From the NCBI GenBank assembly GCA_037179335.1, contig JAKZHN010000006.1, positions 1,178,001 to 1,242,000 of the forward strand: a stretch of 64,000 bases of DNA, given 5' to 3'. Shown piece by piece: positions 23,453 through 35,195 of this stretch. This DNA comes from Cyclaneusma minus. Lineage: Eukaryota; Ascomycota; Leotiomycetes; Marthamycetales; Marthamycetaceae. Every line of letters starts with the position of its first letter. Position 1 is the first letter of the stretch. The translations under genes and the position numbers were made by a program. Under the pieces are notes generated by a model that saw only the letters and a program-made list of their open reading frames with translations, made no database searches and was not told where the DNA came from.

Positions 23453-25200
23453 ATGAAGTCGTTTGGAATTGCCTCTGCCGCGGCCGCGGTGCTGGGCGGC
23501 GCGGCTCTCTTCGCCACCCAAGTATCAGCCGATGTTGACCCCATCGTCATCAAGGTACACTCAGGCCCTCTCCGACGTGGCGAAGCAATTGTCTAACATG
23601 CACCCTAGGGCCAGCACTTCTTCTACAAGACCAACGGCTCCGAGTTCTTCATCCGCGGTGTTGCCTACCAACAAGATGTCGACTCTACTGGATCCTCCGA
23701 GGACGGAACCTTCGTCGACCCTCTGTCCGACGAGACATCCTGCACGCGTGATATCCCCTACCTCGAGAAGCTCGGCACCAACACCATCCGTGTCTACTCC
23801 TTGAACGCTTCTCTGGACCACTCTGCCTGCATGAGCGCGCTCGCAGACGCTGGTATCTACGTTGTCGCCGATCTGGCGACCCCCGATTACGCCATCAACC
23901 GAGATGACCCGGAATGGACCACCACCATGTTCGCCCAATACGCTGCTGTCATTGACAACATGGCTAACTACACCAACACCCTTGGTTTCTTCGCAGGAAA
24001 CGAAGTCTCCAACCAGGCTAACAACACCAATGCTGCCGCTTTCGTCAAGGCCGCCGTTCGCGACATGAAGTCATACATTGTGTCTCAGGGCTACAGAGAT
24101 ATCGGTGTTGGATACGCCACTGCTGATGTGTCTGACATCCGTACCCAGCTCGCCGATTACTTCAACTGTGGCTCTGTCGATGACTCTGTCGACTTCTGGG
24201 GTTACAACATCTACTCGTGGTGCGGAGACTCCGACTACGAGACCTCTGGCTATGCCGACAGAACCGCTGAATTCTCCAACTACTCCGTGCCTGCTTTCTT
24301 CGCTGAGTACGGTTGCAACGATCCTTCCCCACGCACGTTCACCGAAGTGCAGGCCATTTTCGGAGACAACATGACGGAAGTCTGGTCTGGCGGTATTGTC
24401 TACGAGTACTTCCAGGAGACCAACGACTACGGTAAGCCAAAGGCTCTGCAGACACGTGCCGTTCATTTGCTGACAACATTCCAGGTCTTGTGACTGTTTC
24501 CGGCTCCTCGGCATCGACTCTGTCTGATTTCAACAACTTGTCCAAGCAGCTCAAAACTGCCTCCCCTAGCTCTACCAACTCCGCCTCGTACTCGGTCACC
24601 AACACCGCTCTGCAAACCTGCCCCACCGTTGACACCACCTGGGAGGCTTCGAGCGATCTGCCACCTATTGCCAACGCTGACCTTTGCGACTGCATGGTTG
24701 CATCGCTCACCTGCGTTGCCAAGAGCACCATCTCGAGCAACGAGACTTCCAGCTTGTTCAGCTACATCTGCGGTACTTTGGACAGCGATGCCTGCGCCGG
24801 AATTGACAAGAACGCCACCACCGGTGTCTATGGCTCTTACTCCATGTGTGACAGCGCTCAGCAGCTCTCTTTCATCATGAACCAGTACTACCTCAACCAA
24901 GACAAGGATTCTTCCGCCTGTGACTTCAGCTCCCAGGCCACCACCCAGTCTGCCTCGACTGCTTCTGCTTGCAAGACTCTCCTCTCCCAAGCTGGCACGG
25001 CTGGTACCGGCACTGTTAGCGCTACTCCCACCGGTGCTGTCACCACTGCCACCGGCACAGCTGCCTCTGGATCTTCCACCGCTACCAAGACTGGTGCCGC
25101 CGGTGCCGTGACCATTGGTCGTGTGGACACTGGCGCTCTGTCACTCGGTGTGTACGTCGTGGTGGCCATGATTGCTGGCGCAGGCATGATCGTCTTGTAG
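23453..25200 (+). CDS. GPI-anchored GH72 1,3-beta-glucanosyltransferase with CBM43 domain
   Basis: Gel/Gas-type enzyme that cuts a beta-1,3-glucan chain and joins the new end to another chain, elongating wall glucan at the cell surface. Exons 23453-23554, 23609-24431 and 24485-25200 (introns of 54 and 53 nt) give 546 residues. Seen: a signal peptide (MKSFGIASAAAAVLGGAALF...), the GH72 domain (about residues 33-330) with acid/base FFAGNEVSN (E166) and nucleophile AFFAEYGC (E267), a Cys-rich CBM43/X8 domain (about 370-470), a Ser/Thr/Ala linker and a hydrophobic C-terminal tail (LSLGVYVVVAMIAGAGMIVL) typical of a GPI signal. The Gas1/Gel4 class with CBM43 fits better than the short Gel1 class. 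It acts on the product of Fks1 encoded about 4 kb away. Confidence 0.95.
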
Positions 25201-25990
25201 AAGCTGTTGATAATATTTTTTATGTCGTGGCGAAGAAGCATTCTCATGTGGCGCCTCGGAGGTTGGATGCATACTTGTATATTACCCCAGCCATGCTGGC
25301 ACTGCTCTGCCGTTCGTTCTTTTTGGTAAGCATCAACGTTGGGTTTTGCAAAATAGTGTCTACCTGAGGCGGGGGTATGGTAGACTTCTTTCGGATGGCC
25401 TGTCGTTGTGGATGGCATGAGTCCATTAATGATTAGAAATTTATGCCTTGAAAATTCATGAAGACTTCGTGGTCCAGTGCAACGTGAATAAGTGAAAAAC
25501 TTGCAAGTAAAACTACAGTGACCTGAGAAGATGCGGTATGTATTGAATATTCCAGATCACTTGTGATGCTCTAAGTCACCTGAGAATTCCGGGCGAAACA
25601 CCTGAAGAGTGCGGATGGTAGCGTAACATCCATCCTTTGAGTGGTAAGTACCCAACACATTTTGAGCATGAGTCGATTGTCGAAAGCGAGACCGGTCCAC
25701 CTTGGTTGATGATGTCGAGACCATTGAGTGCAAATAAGGTTCATAGAATTTTGCGATTGAAGTGGCCAGCAAACTTCGCCAATACTCCAAGACGTGAAAT
25801 CTCCATTACTGTTTTGTGACGACTACTGGCAAGGGTGACGTCTCTTGGAGTCATCTGGTGAGGTGAGATTTGCGGTTGGGAGTTACCATGGCAACCGCAT
25901 AGAAAAACATTGAAGGAGAGCTTCACCTAAATATGAGTTATTCCCCAATTGCTTGTCCTCTGCTCGCAGCAGACATCCGCCAAATCAACG
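25201..25990. other. intergenic region between the GH72 and GCNA-like genes
   Basis: About 790 bp with the 3' end of GH72, one 19-bp repeat locus and the promoter of the SprT-domain gene. No further gene seen. Confidence 0.5.
25526..25601. repeat. 19-bp degenerate tandem array, locus 5
   Basis: Four units: 25526-25544, 25545-25563 (GAATATTCCAGATCACTTG), 25564-25582 and 25583-25601, all 19 nt. Confidence 0.65.
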
Positions 25991-28292
25991 ATGGCACGGT
26001 TAGCGTACCGTGAGATAGACAGCGACGATGAATTCCCGGATCTCAGCGTCATACTGGAACGCGCTCGAAGCAAGCGGGCCAGCAGCACTTCGACTTCGAA
26101 AGAGAATATGTCTGCGCCCTCACCGGACGGTGTAAAGAGCTCGCGCGTCCCCAGCACAACTTCCGAGGCTGCGAATACTGGGAAAAGGATGGTTTCTGGG
26201 AGTTCTGGGCAGCAGAACACGGCATCCAAGCCGAAGAGGAGGGTGTTGAATAGCACATTATCGAATGCGCTGCTGCTTCCATTGGGTGCTCTCGAGACGA
26301 CAAGGAATTCCGAGAAGAAGCGCCAGAAGGATATCGAAGTATTCGGTGATGAGGAAAGGATTCCGCGGCGGTCAGCTACCAGGAATTTGAAAACGACGAA
26401 AGCTCCAGCTCTGGATTCGCTGGAGATTCAATTGAAGGATCTCGATATTGGTAAAGAGACGGACGTGAAGCGCGGGAAGAAGACTGAAAGAGCCATGGAA
26501 GAGAAAGAGCCCCTGAGAAGGCCACAGCGAAGAACGTCAAAGAAGTCCGATATTTCAATCCCTGAGCGATCAGTGTCTCCCTTAGAAGAACCGCACGACG
26601 AGGATCAAGAGGAAGACGAAGAATCAGAAGGGATGTCTGATTTCATTGTTGACGATGACGAGGATGACGATTTCTCGGATGTGTCTCAGGAGAGCATTAT
26701 GCCACCTCCAAGGAAGCCGAAATCGAGGAGCTCAAAGAATGGTACCACTTCCGCCTCCAAACCAGAGCTAAAAGGGCCTGCCCTGGGAAATACGGGAATG
26801 CCTTCAAGAAATGGCGGCGGAATATCAGAGACTATACCGCAGCCTGAAATTTCGAAGTCAACCAGAAGGCCCGCTCGCCGTCTCGTTGTTGATGACACTA
26901 GCGAGGATGAGATCGAGGAGGTTTTGCCAAAGAAGAACAGCAGTACTATATCTGACCTGAACACAAGGCCAGCTTCGAGCAAAGGACTCCCTTCCGACAG
27001 CGAGGATTTATCTGCTGTACTAACATTGTACGATCTCACCTCCATACGTGCCTCCTGCGAACTATAAGCTAACTTGGTACAGCTCTCCGCCCCGTCGGTC
27101 TCCCTCCAAGACCTTCAGCAAAGATATACTGCGTCCCAGCACCCCACCAGCCAGTCCTACAAAACCAAACATCGGCCTCGTCTCCCCCTCAAAGAAGCTG
27201 ACAAACCGCATTCCCGCAACACCGCACCGTCCAAGCATGGATGCCTTCTGGAGCCAAGATGTCATCAACGACTGGAACGAGGAATACTCCCCTAAGAAAC
27301 TCATAATATCTCCAAAGAAAAACAAGGCACCGTCACAAGACCCGAGCATGGCATCCAAGAAGAGCCCCGTGAAGAAGAATCGTGCGGAACTCGATACCCG
27401 CAAATCTTTCGAGAAAGAGAAGCATGACATGGCTGCAGCCTTTTTGAAAGAGCTGGACGAGAAAATCACCAATGGACAGATTGCTCAGTTGACAGCGAGT
27501 ACGGGTGGTATCAAGATCATCTGGAGCAAAAAACTCAACACAACTGCTGGCCGCGCGAACTGGAAGCGCGAGACGTTGAAATCCTCTTCTTCGACCACCA
27601 ATCCAACTACACCGTCAACGTCAGCAGCGTCCGCGTCCGCAACCAACCGCATTACAACTGTCACGCACCGACATCATGCCTCCATTGAGCTCGCTGAAAA
27701 GGTGATCGACTCCGAGCACCGGCTTCTCAACGTGCTCGCTCACGAATTCTGCCACTTGTGCAACTTTATGATTAGTAACATCAAAAACAATCCGCACGGC
27801 AAAGAGTTCAAGGTTTGGGCATCTAAGTGCTCCAATGTGTTTGGGGATAGGGGCATCGAGGTGACGACGAAGCATACTTATGAGATCGATTATAAGTATG
27901 TTTGGGAGTGTGCAGAGTGTGGGGTCTTGTATAAGAGGCATAGCAAGAGCATTGATATTAAGAGGCATAGGTGTGGCAGCTGTAAGGGGGTGTTGACACA
28001 GATCAGGCCGACGCCAAGGGAGGCGAAGGGGGGAAGCGGGTTGGGGGAGTATCAAGCATTTGTGAAAAGTCAGATGAAGATCGTGCGAGAGGAGAATCCA
28101 GGGAGTCCGCAGAAGGAGATTATGGGATTGGTGGGGAAGAGGTATCAGGAGCATAAGGCAAGGAAGGAGCAGGAGGCGAAGAAGTCCGGATTGTCTGTCG
28201 AGGTTAATGAGGTGGGAGGGAAGCAGAGGGAGGCTTCTGTGGATACAGTGGTGAGGAAGTTGGAGTTTATGGATCTGACAGGAAGCCCCTGA
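25991..28292 (+). CDS. GCNA/ACRC-type SprT-like metalloprotease with HMG-like C-terminus
   Basis: Exons 25991-27027 and 27083-28292 (55-nt intron, GTACGA...TACAG) give 748 residues. The first ~530 residues are acidic and disordered, with SDDEFPDLS and DDDEDDDFSD tracts and many Ser, Lys and Arg residues. The SprT-like zinc protease domain follows (about 440-620), with LAHEFCH (H566, E567, H570). A zinc ribbon of two CxxC-type pairs comes next (CAECGVLYKRH...RCGSC). A Lys-rich segment at about 640-700 (YQAFVKSQMKIVREENP...) resembles an HMG box. This acidic IDR + SprT + ribbon + HMG layout is that of GCNA and fission-yeast C19G7.04. GCNA/Spartan proteins act in DNA-protein crosslink repair and genome stability (family knowledge). 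The donor is the non-canonical-looking ATT|GTACGA; the phase and the resulting LTFSPPRR junction support it. Confidence 0.85.
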
Positions 28293-28569
28293 TAGGATAT
28301 GGGAGTGTCATGGACGGTGTACAAAGTAACGCATCTTGCATTTGCGGCGTTGGGGAATGGGTGGTTCATGATGAAGCATAGACAGCGGGGAATGAGAACA
28401 AAGCGTGCATCATGATCATAATGTTTCTCAATATCAAGGCTCAACGAATGTCATTTCCACTGCAAGTGTTCTGGGTATATCAACGCAGTTCCTGTCCCTT
28501 TAAAGTCTCCCTAGAAAGCCCCTCCATTCATCTGAAAGCGTCATGCAACCCCCACAACGCGACAGTGCC

Positions 28570-29416
28570 CTAAATTTCGTTGAAAAGAGTCCAATCCTTG
28601 ATCTTGAATGTCTCCCACAGCCTCGCAGCATACTCCACCGCATCCCCAATCAACTTTCCCTGCTTGCCCATCTCCAAATTCACATCTGCCTCGTCGAACT
28701 CGCCTTTGATATGGGGCACGTTGATCGTAATCAAGATATCTGTAGACTCTTTCTCGAGTCTGATCAGATTGAGTACAATAGCGGTGAAATCCGGGGCATG
28801 GCGGCCTCGTTCCTCGGGGTTTATTGGTGGCGTCTGCGTTGCGATGAGGGTGTAGGCTGGGATTCCCTCGCTAGATATCTCAGTCATCAGTATGTATTCT
28901 TCTCTGCTCTTCCTGTATGGTAGAGTACAATAGAAAAGTAAAGCTGGGTGACGCTTCTGATTTTTTTGAGAGTATGGCAGCATCCCCTGCAATTGGCAGC
29001 CCCTTTCTCGTATATAACATGGGGTGAAGATGGGGGCTGACACGGGACTGGTGAATGAGATGGGAGGACTACTCACGGCAATTTCGAGAACTGAGTCTTG
29101 CTAGTCGACCACACCTTCACAGTGTCGGTTTCGCTATCAACGATCTCTTCCAGGTGGAGAGTCATGGCGGCGCCATCGATAGCTGCGTCGGAGCCGGGGG
29201 GACCGACACGCTCGGTGATGTCGAAGATGATGGACGTGAAGCCATCTTTGTCGATGAAGACTTCTTGGTTGTCCGGGACCTGACGGATTTTACTAATATG
29301 GTTGTTAGAGACTCTGAGGATCAAAAAGGGGCGGAAATGGAGAGAACTCACCTGACGTCGGCGAAGGTTGAGGGTAGGTCAGCGATCAGAGCCCCGCCGA
29401 AGAGAGGGACGCTCTC
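28570..29416 (-). CDS. mog1: Ran-binding nuclear import factor Mog1
   Basis: Mog1 binds Ran/Gsp1 and affects its nucleotide state in nuclear import (family knowledge). Exons 29352-29416, 29077-29292 and 28570-28870 give 193 residues. Seen: the LFGGAL start block, RQVPDNQEVFIDKDG, then QFSKLPEGIPAYTLIATQTPP across the second junction, and DFTAIVLNLIRL and DILITINVPH near the C-terminus. Intron 2 is long for this window (206 nt) and ends at a weak ATATCTAG; it was chosen because it rebuilds SKLPEGIPAYTL in frame. The start is ATG 29416 (MRASLFGGAL). An upstream ATG at 29426 is out of frame (see findings). The gene is head-to-head with the HIT gene. Confidence 0.85.
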
Positions 29417-29426
29417 ATATGTCGTC

Positions 29427-30356
29427 ATGTTTGCGATGGAGTGGGATGTGAGGGTCTCAGTTGTGGAGTTATGTGAGAGTAGAAGGTCCGAAAGATTGTG
29501 TAGGAGGGTAGATCTTCTGCAGATAGAGTCCTGTGAGCTTCAAATGGTTCAAGGACGAGGCTGTATGAGTGGCTTGGTGGTTCTGGCGGAGCAGAAGCGC
29601 AAGATTCTGTGTTGCAAGAAAACCGGAGTTGACTTCTTTCTGTGGGAGTGTTGTGCAGAATTCCTGGCAATTTTCAATTCTGGATTAAATATTGAGAGGA
29701 AAAAGGAGAGGCATACGATGTGCTGTAAAATAATGTAAATATTGACGGTGAAATGCTGCAGCCTGCGAGATGACGATGCGGTTGAGATTCAAGCAGGGCT
29801 CGGCGTTAAGTTTTGCTGTGCGGCTGGCTGGCTGCGCTGGTTTGATGGTATATGAACCCAAATTGTTCAACTTCTGGTATCGGGGCGGGACATGCTATTA
29901 CAGTATTCAAATCTTGCCTTTTACCAGATTTAACCGTGGCTTGCCCAATGTGCCCCATTAAACCCTATCTTTGGAACCAATCCTCTGAGCATCTCAGATT
30001 CAACTTTATGTTTTGCACTTTTGCCTTTTACTCGGCTCAATTTCTATTATACTGTAGGCCCCTGTGGCCTTTTTGCGCTATATTTCAAAGCTGTATCTAT
30101 TTTTGCGCGCTGGTAAATGGCCGTTCTGGTTCGCTTTTTGGGGTTCGCTGGCGATGTCAAAACGAAGACCCCGCCAAAAGTCCAAGATTGACGCGAGAGC
30201 TTCCGTGGGGCCGATGGAACCAAGCTTCCGCGGATTCCCAAGCTCCGAACACAACCTCCAGCGACTTGTCAAACGCACGCTTCTCCCAAACATACCAATC
30301 AAGGTCGTCCAAAGCTCCAAACCGTGAAATAACTACCAAGGTGCAAATCCTGAATC
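29427..30356. other. divergent promoter region mog1/HIT gene
   Basis: About 930 bp between the divergent starts of Mog1 and the HIT hydrolase. Short antisense frames only. Confidence 0.5.
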
Positions 30357-31231
30357 ATGGCTGCTTGTATCTTCTGCAAGATCATCAAGGGTATATCTTT
30401 GCCTTCCCCTCTCCCCCCCCTCCTCCCCCCCAGACTCGGCCATCTGAAGTTCAGAGGCTAACCTCATCCATAGGCGACATCCCCTCGCTCAAGCTCTTCG
30501 AGAGCGAGAAGACCCTTGCTTTTCTTGATATTCAGCCCTTGAGCAAGGGACATGCTGTATGTGGCTCTATTTCTACTCTTCTTTCAGTCCTGACCCAAAG
30601 TCCACCCTTAATGCCGTTTTCTTCGTCTTCTACTCGTTATGTCCATTCAACATCCATTTCACCATCTTCCACTGGGAAGCAGAGAATCGACCTAATGAAT
30701 TGAGGAAGCTGTTTACTGACTTATGGCTAGCTGGTGATTCCCAAGCACCACGGTGCGAAACTGCTCGATATCCCTGATGACCAGCTCTCCGAGATCCTCG
30801 TAAGTCGTCCTAGCTTTCCCAGCAAGTGACTTTCGGAGCAAGGGATAAGGGATAGAATGAATTGCTGACTTCGGTTTTCTCGGACCAGCCTGTGGTGAAG
30901 CAACTTGTCAAGGCAACGGGCGCCGAGAACTACAACGTGCTGCAGAACAACGGCCGCCTTGCACACCAGGAGGTTGATCATGTGAGTTTCTACTCCGTCA
31001 GACCTTAATTTAGCATGTGCATCAGTAACTGACTATGAGTGCAGGTTCATTTCCATATGGTAAGAGACGGCTGCTTATATTTTAGTACGAAGATAGCCAG
31101 GAACCATGCTAACTCATCGATAGATCCCTAAGCCGAGCGAGAAGGAGGGCTTGGTAGTTGGATGGCCGGCCCAGGCAACCGACATGGACAAGCTGAAAGC
31201 CCTGCATGCTGAGATCAAGGCTAAGATGTGA
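30357..31231 (+). CDS. hnt1: HIT-family nucleotide hydrolase (Hnt1/HINT-like)
   Basis: Small histidine-triad protein, probably an AMP-lysine or nucleoside phosphoramidate hydrolase of the HINT branch. Six exons (30357-30390, 30474-30556, 30731-30799, 30889-30981, 31045-31059, 31125 region starting 31124, ending 31231) give 133 residues. Exon 5 is only 15 nt and codes VHFHM, the heart of the catalytic motif. Together with the exon before it the motif reads H93-V-H95-F-H97-M-I-P. The N-terminus has CIFCKIIKGDIPS, and the middle has the conserved GHALVIPKHH and YNVLQNNGRLAHQ blocks. All junctions keep phase with GT-AG sites. Six exons for 133 codons is intron-dense compared with the neighbours. 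Confidence 0.93.
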
Positions 31232-31569
31232 AGCACATGCTCAGGTTCGACCTAGCAAGCTCTCGGTCTTCTAAACACATGCAGGGAAGCAGAAGTGAAA
31301 AGGGGGAGAAGTCACGTAAGGAGGGGGTCGTCCCATAGAACAGAAGGAAAAAAAACTTCATGGTTAAAACTACGAGACTCGTGCATAGCCTCGTGATGAA
31401 TCTTAAGTTGATTAGGTGCATATATACAAAGTGTAGTAGGCAGCTCTCTAGCTACCTCTATGCCAACCGGCCCCGCACCCAGACAAAAGCCACCAAACAC
31501 CCGTAGCTCGTGTGAGAATGCAAGTCCATTCAACTCCCGCGCATTAATCTTCTGGTAAAGAACAACCGA
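31232..31569. other. convergent 3' region of the HIT and CRAL-TRIO genes
   Basis: About 340 bp between two convergent genes; nothing else seen. Confidence 0.5.
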
Positions 31570-33559
31570 TCAATCAATGTCATCCGCAGACGTTTCCACT
31601 GGCTTTGTCCCGTTCGCCGCAGGGGCAGGGGCGGTCTTGGGATAGAAATCAATCCCACCACCCGGCTTGATCATCCCCTGACGGTCGTACAAGCTCCTCG
31701 CCCTAACATAGGGGTCCAGCTTCCAGTAATCCTCCTTCAGGCGTTTGGCCGTTTCCTCCCTCTGGCTCTTGATCTGCGCCACATTGCCAGCCTCTGGGCT
31801 CTGAATCCACTGCACAGTCGCCTTCTCATAATCATTCACAATCTTTTCTCTCTCCACCAACATCTTGTCTCTGGTCGCCGTGTCCTTCATAGCCTCGTTT
31901 TCGTTGGCTGCTGGTTCGACATATTCGTAGGACCAGTTTTCGCCGCCACCGAGAGATTGGAGGATTTGAGAGTTCGGGATGTGCTCTTCGAGATCTTTGG
32001 CGTTGTTGGTGAAGCTGACTTTGGAGGCTACAACTGGGTCGAGCCATCCTCTGATGATTTTCCAAATGCCTTGGAAGATCCAGGGCGCATTGTGGACGAG
32101 CACAATGCCGAGGGATTCGGGGTAATTGGCTTCGAAACATTTGATCATGAATTTCACGGGGGAGTAGTCCTAGGGGGAGATATTAGCCCATATTTCGAAA
32201 AGCGCTCGTTGAAAGGAGAAGGCTCACCATGTTTGCCATGGAGAAGCCGGTCATATCGAACAAAACACAGGCCGTGTCCACGGGAGGATTCAGCATCAAC
32301 CGAGTAGTCTCAATCACAAAGACTGTGTATCTTTCCATCGATTCCTCGCTCTGCTCGCCTTGCTTGTGCAGTCTCACACGGATACAGCATATCGGGCGAC
32401 CAAGCTTGTCGCAGCCATGTACAAAGCTCTTTCCCATGCGCATCTGTGCCATGAAGTCTTCTCCAAACTTCTTCTTCTTATCATCCGAATTTGAAGCCGC
32501 CAAAGCGCCCCCTTCTCCTTCCTTCATTACATCGTCATCCACATGCATCTCGGTTGCTCGCCAATTCATGGTTGAAATCATCATGTGCAATGCCTTCTCC
32601 ACATCCCACTTCCTCGCCCTCAAGAACCTCAGCAGCAGCGCATCAGGATGGTCATGCTTGACCATACTCCAGAACGTAGCTCTCAGACTCTCCGGCGACT
32701 GCTGCGCAAGCGTTTCCTTGAACTGCTTCGTCTGGCCATACTTGTCGTCGTCGGCTTCTGCGCTTGGGGAGCTGTCGTCGGACTTCGTTGATGCTGCGTC
32801 GCTGTTCTTGTGTTTTCGGCTGAATATCGAGAGGCGGTTTTTCTTCTTCTTGTCGGTCCCGCTCGCGCTATCATCCAGTTCATTGGCGACCACGTCTTTT
32901 GCGGCTGCGTCGTCGAGGACTCCAAAGACTTGGAGTGTGGCGGCCCAGAGCTCGCGTAGCTTCACTTCTTGCTCGGGGGTAAGGTTTCCAGGCCGTCCGG
33001 GGGAGAATTCAGCAGCCATTTCAAGCGAGAGGCCTGCTGTGGATAGGGAAGCAGCGTCTGTCCCTTCCTTGGTATTTCCTCCGAATCGAGGTTTTTCGCC
33101 GGAATTAGGCGAGTCTTTCTGATTGAAGGTATATGTAGCGGCAGTTCCGGTCAGTAGAACTAGGAGGATCGAAAGCCACCAAGTAGCGCTCGCCTCTTTT
33201 GGAGCTGGTAATCTTGTAGCTGACTTGGAGAATGTAGATGTCTTCGCTCGGGAAACAGTATGGAGCTGTCGGCCCCAATGTCGCGATTGCGAATGAGAGA
33301 GGAGGAAGACTCTTGGGTTGGTAGGTTGTCTAGGCAAGGAATGCGATGGAGACTCGGTCCGTAGGAGCTGCAAGGACGACGGCGCCTTTCGTGATGTAAA
33401 ATGGCGGGAGGGCGTTGAGGCAAGGGCCGAGGGAGAAGGTCGTTGGGAAGGGAATGAGTTCCGAGTACTTGAGATGACGAAACGGCGTAGATTCGCAGCA
33501 ACAGAGAGCTGTGCCTGGAGCAGCTTGACTGGCCTTGTGGAGGATGTCGCAAAGAACAT
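31570..33559 (-). CDS. CRAL-TRIO (Sec14-like) protein with predicted mitochondrial presequence and membrane anchor
   Basis: Exons 32228-33559 and 31570-32169 (58-nt intron) give 643 residues. The first ~120 residues are rich in Arg, Ser and Pro and nearly free of acids, like a mitochondrial presequence. One membrane helix follows (WWLSILLVLLTGTAATYTF, about 126-145), then a charged linker with KKKK and poly-Asp patches. The CRAL-TRIO N domain (DALLLRFLRARKWDVEKALHM) and lipid-binding domain (CIRVRLHKQGEQ, CVLFDMTGFSMANMDYSPVKFMIKCFEANYPE, LVHNAPWIFQGIW) lie at about 285-520, and a charged helical tail ends in ETSADDID. It likely moves or senses a lipid at a membrane. Placement in mitochondria is inferred from the N-terminus only. 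It is divergent with Dam1. Confidence 0.85.
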
Positions 33560-34145
33560 GGGAATCTTTGAAGATGAAGAGGCTCCGGCCTCGGGGGCTG
33601 ACGAAGTCCGAAGGGGAGGTCAGTAAGCTGGTGCGCCCTTTCGCGGGGCTTATGTTGATTATTTCCTAAAATCCGGGTCCCGGCACGATGATCGAATTTC
33701 GAGTCACGGACTCTCGAATTACTGCGATGACTGGCTGCTCTGGGGGCTGAGACTGATGCAGCCAAGAAGCCTACCTAAAGTATTGAATTTTTGGCGCGAT
33801 GCAATTCAACGAGCACAAGGTGACAAGATCCGGCCAGGCCGCTTCACAATTCGGGCTTGCCGGGCTTGCGGGACCTGTCGCAGTCGTCCGATGTTCTCAA
33901 ATGCAGTTGATCGTGGTAAAGCGGGCGTCAGCAGCTCCAAGTTTTTGCGGGGTCAATGTCAATAATTATGTTAAGATCGCTTCGTTATGACGAATGTTTC
34001 TTCCGCACGCAGACCGTGCTGCGCCAAGACCCAAGTCGCAGTTTAAGCATCAACAACCTCGATTTTCGATTCTAAGTTCCAACAGCGCCAGACAAAGTGC
34101 TTTCACCGTGACGCCTCTGCGCCACAAGACATTGCTGATCCAAAG
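33560..34145. promoter_or_regulatory. divergent promoter region CRAL-TRIO gene/dam1
   Basis: 586 bp shared by two divergent genes. No discrete element is assigned. Confidence 0.4.
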
Positions 34146-34897
34146 ATGTCTGCTACAACCCCCCACGAAAGCAGCGAGAAGCGCTCGGTCTCTCGCAACC
34201 ACTCGCGCTCGCGCCCAACTACCCCTCTACGTCCCTCATCGCGCTCGTCTCTGCGCGAGTCTGCTTCCAAGGCGAGCGTGTCCAAGGCGCCATTGGAAGC
34301 TTTCGAGCCGCAATTCGCAGAGCTGTCGGACTCAATGGCCGACCTGGATGCCAACTTCATGCACTTGCAGATCATGAACGAGAGTCTGGCCCGTTTCAGC
34401 GAGAACTTTGCCAGTTTTCTTTACGGCTTGAACATGAACGCTTTTTGTGTTGACTTTCCCGAGGCCCCTATTCCCGATTCTTTCAAACGGGCTCAGCAGC
34501 AGGAGCAGTTCGGTACGGATCTCGTTGCATTGCCTACTATCACAATCGCTGATTAAGTTTAAAGGCCGGTCTACAGGTTCGGAGAAGTTTCAAGCAGGAG
34601 ACAATTTTGATGCTGAGACAACGTTCATGTAAGGAGCCCCATAACGGTTGTTTCTGCATGTTTCATTATCAAGTACCTAACGAAGCCTTTATCAGGACTA
34701 CGGATACGTCTTTTGTCGAAAACCCTCCTCAGTCGACCAAGAACACCTCCAAGTTTTCCACTCCGGCCAAGTCTTCTCGGACAGCCACCGGCTCTAGTCG
34801 AGGAGGTATCCCTACAGCAAGAGGCAGGGGAGGTGGTATACCTCGTGGTACTAGAGGAAGCGGTATTGGAAGGGGGCGCGGTCGAGGTGTGCGATGA
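34146..34897 (+). CDS. dam1: DASH/DAM1 complex subunit Dam1
   Basis: Kinetochore-microtubule coupler of the fungal DASH ring. Exons 34146-34512, 34577-34628 and 34696-34897 give 206 residues. The N-terminus is Ser/Arg-rich. The diagnostic core follows at about 40-110: FEPQFAELSDSMADLDANFM, then HLQIMNESLARFSENFASFL and YGLNMNAFCVDFPEAPIP. Exon 2 (52 nt) and the third exon restore ETTFMTTDTSFVENPP, also conserved. The tail is Gly/Arg-rich (GRGGGIPRGTRGSGIGRGRG), as in several filamentous orthologues. The first intron was placed at GTACGG...CTACAG because it alone keeps phase; reading through it stops after TITIAD. Without this splice the protein would be 136 residues. Confidence 0.93.
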
Positions 34898-35195
34898 GCT
34901 TGCACGGCAGCTCGATATTGCCACCAAACAAACAGACAATCGAGGTCGCCTCGACTTCCACATCACATTCCGATATACCCGCATTTTCCGGCGAGGGGTT
35001 TCGGGTTTTGTGGGACATAGCCAAACCGCTTAGGGATTAGGAGCTGAGGTGACACCCTTTGATATGAAGGGTATGGAAAGTCCAAAGGATCGAGGGCTTT
35101 GGAAAAGCGGAATCATGTGGAGATACCAGAAGCATCTCCAGAACGGAGTGGGTTCGCATGACGGGAGTAGATAGTTTTCGAGTCCTCGTCGGTCT

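Noticed and set aside
32229..33122. 297-residue plus-strand frame opposite the CRAL-TRIO gene
   Set aside because: Antisense to a recognisable domain; no family features.
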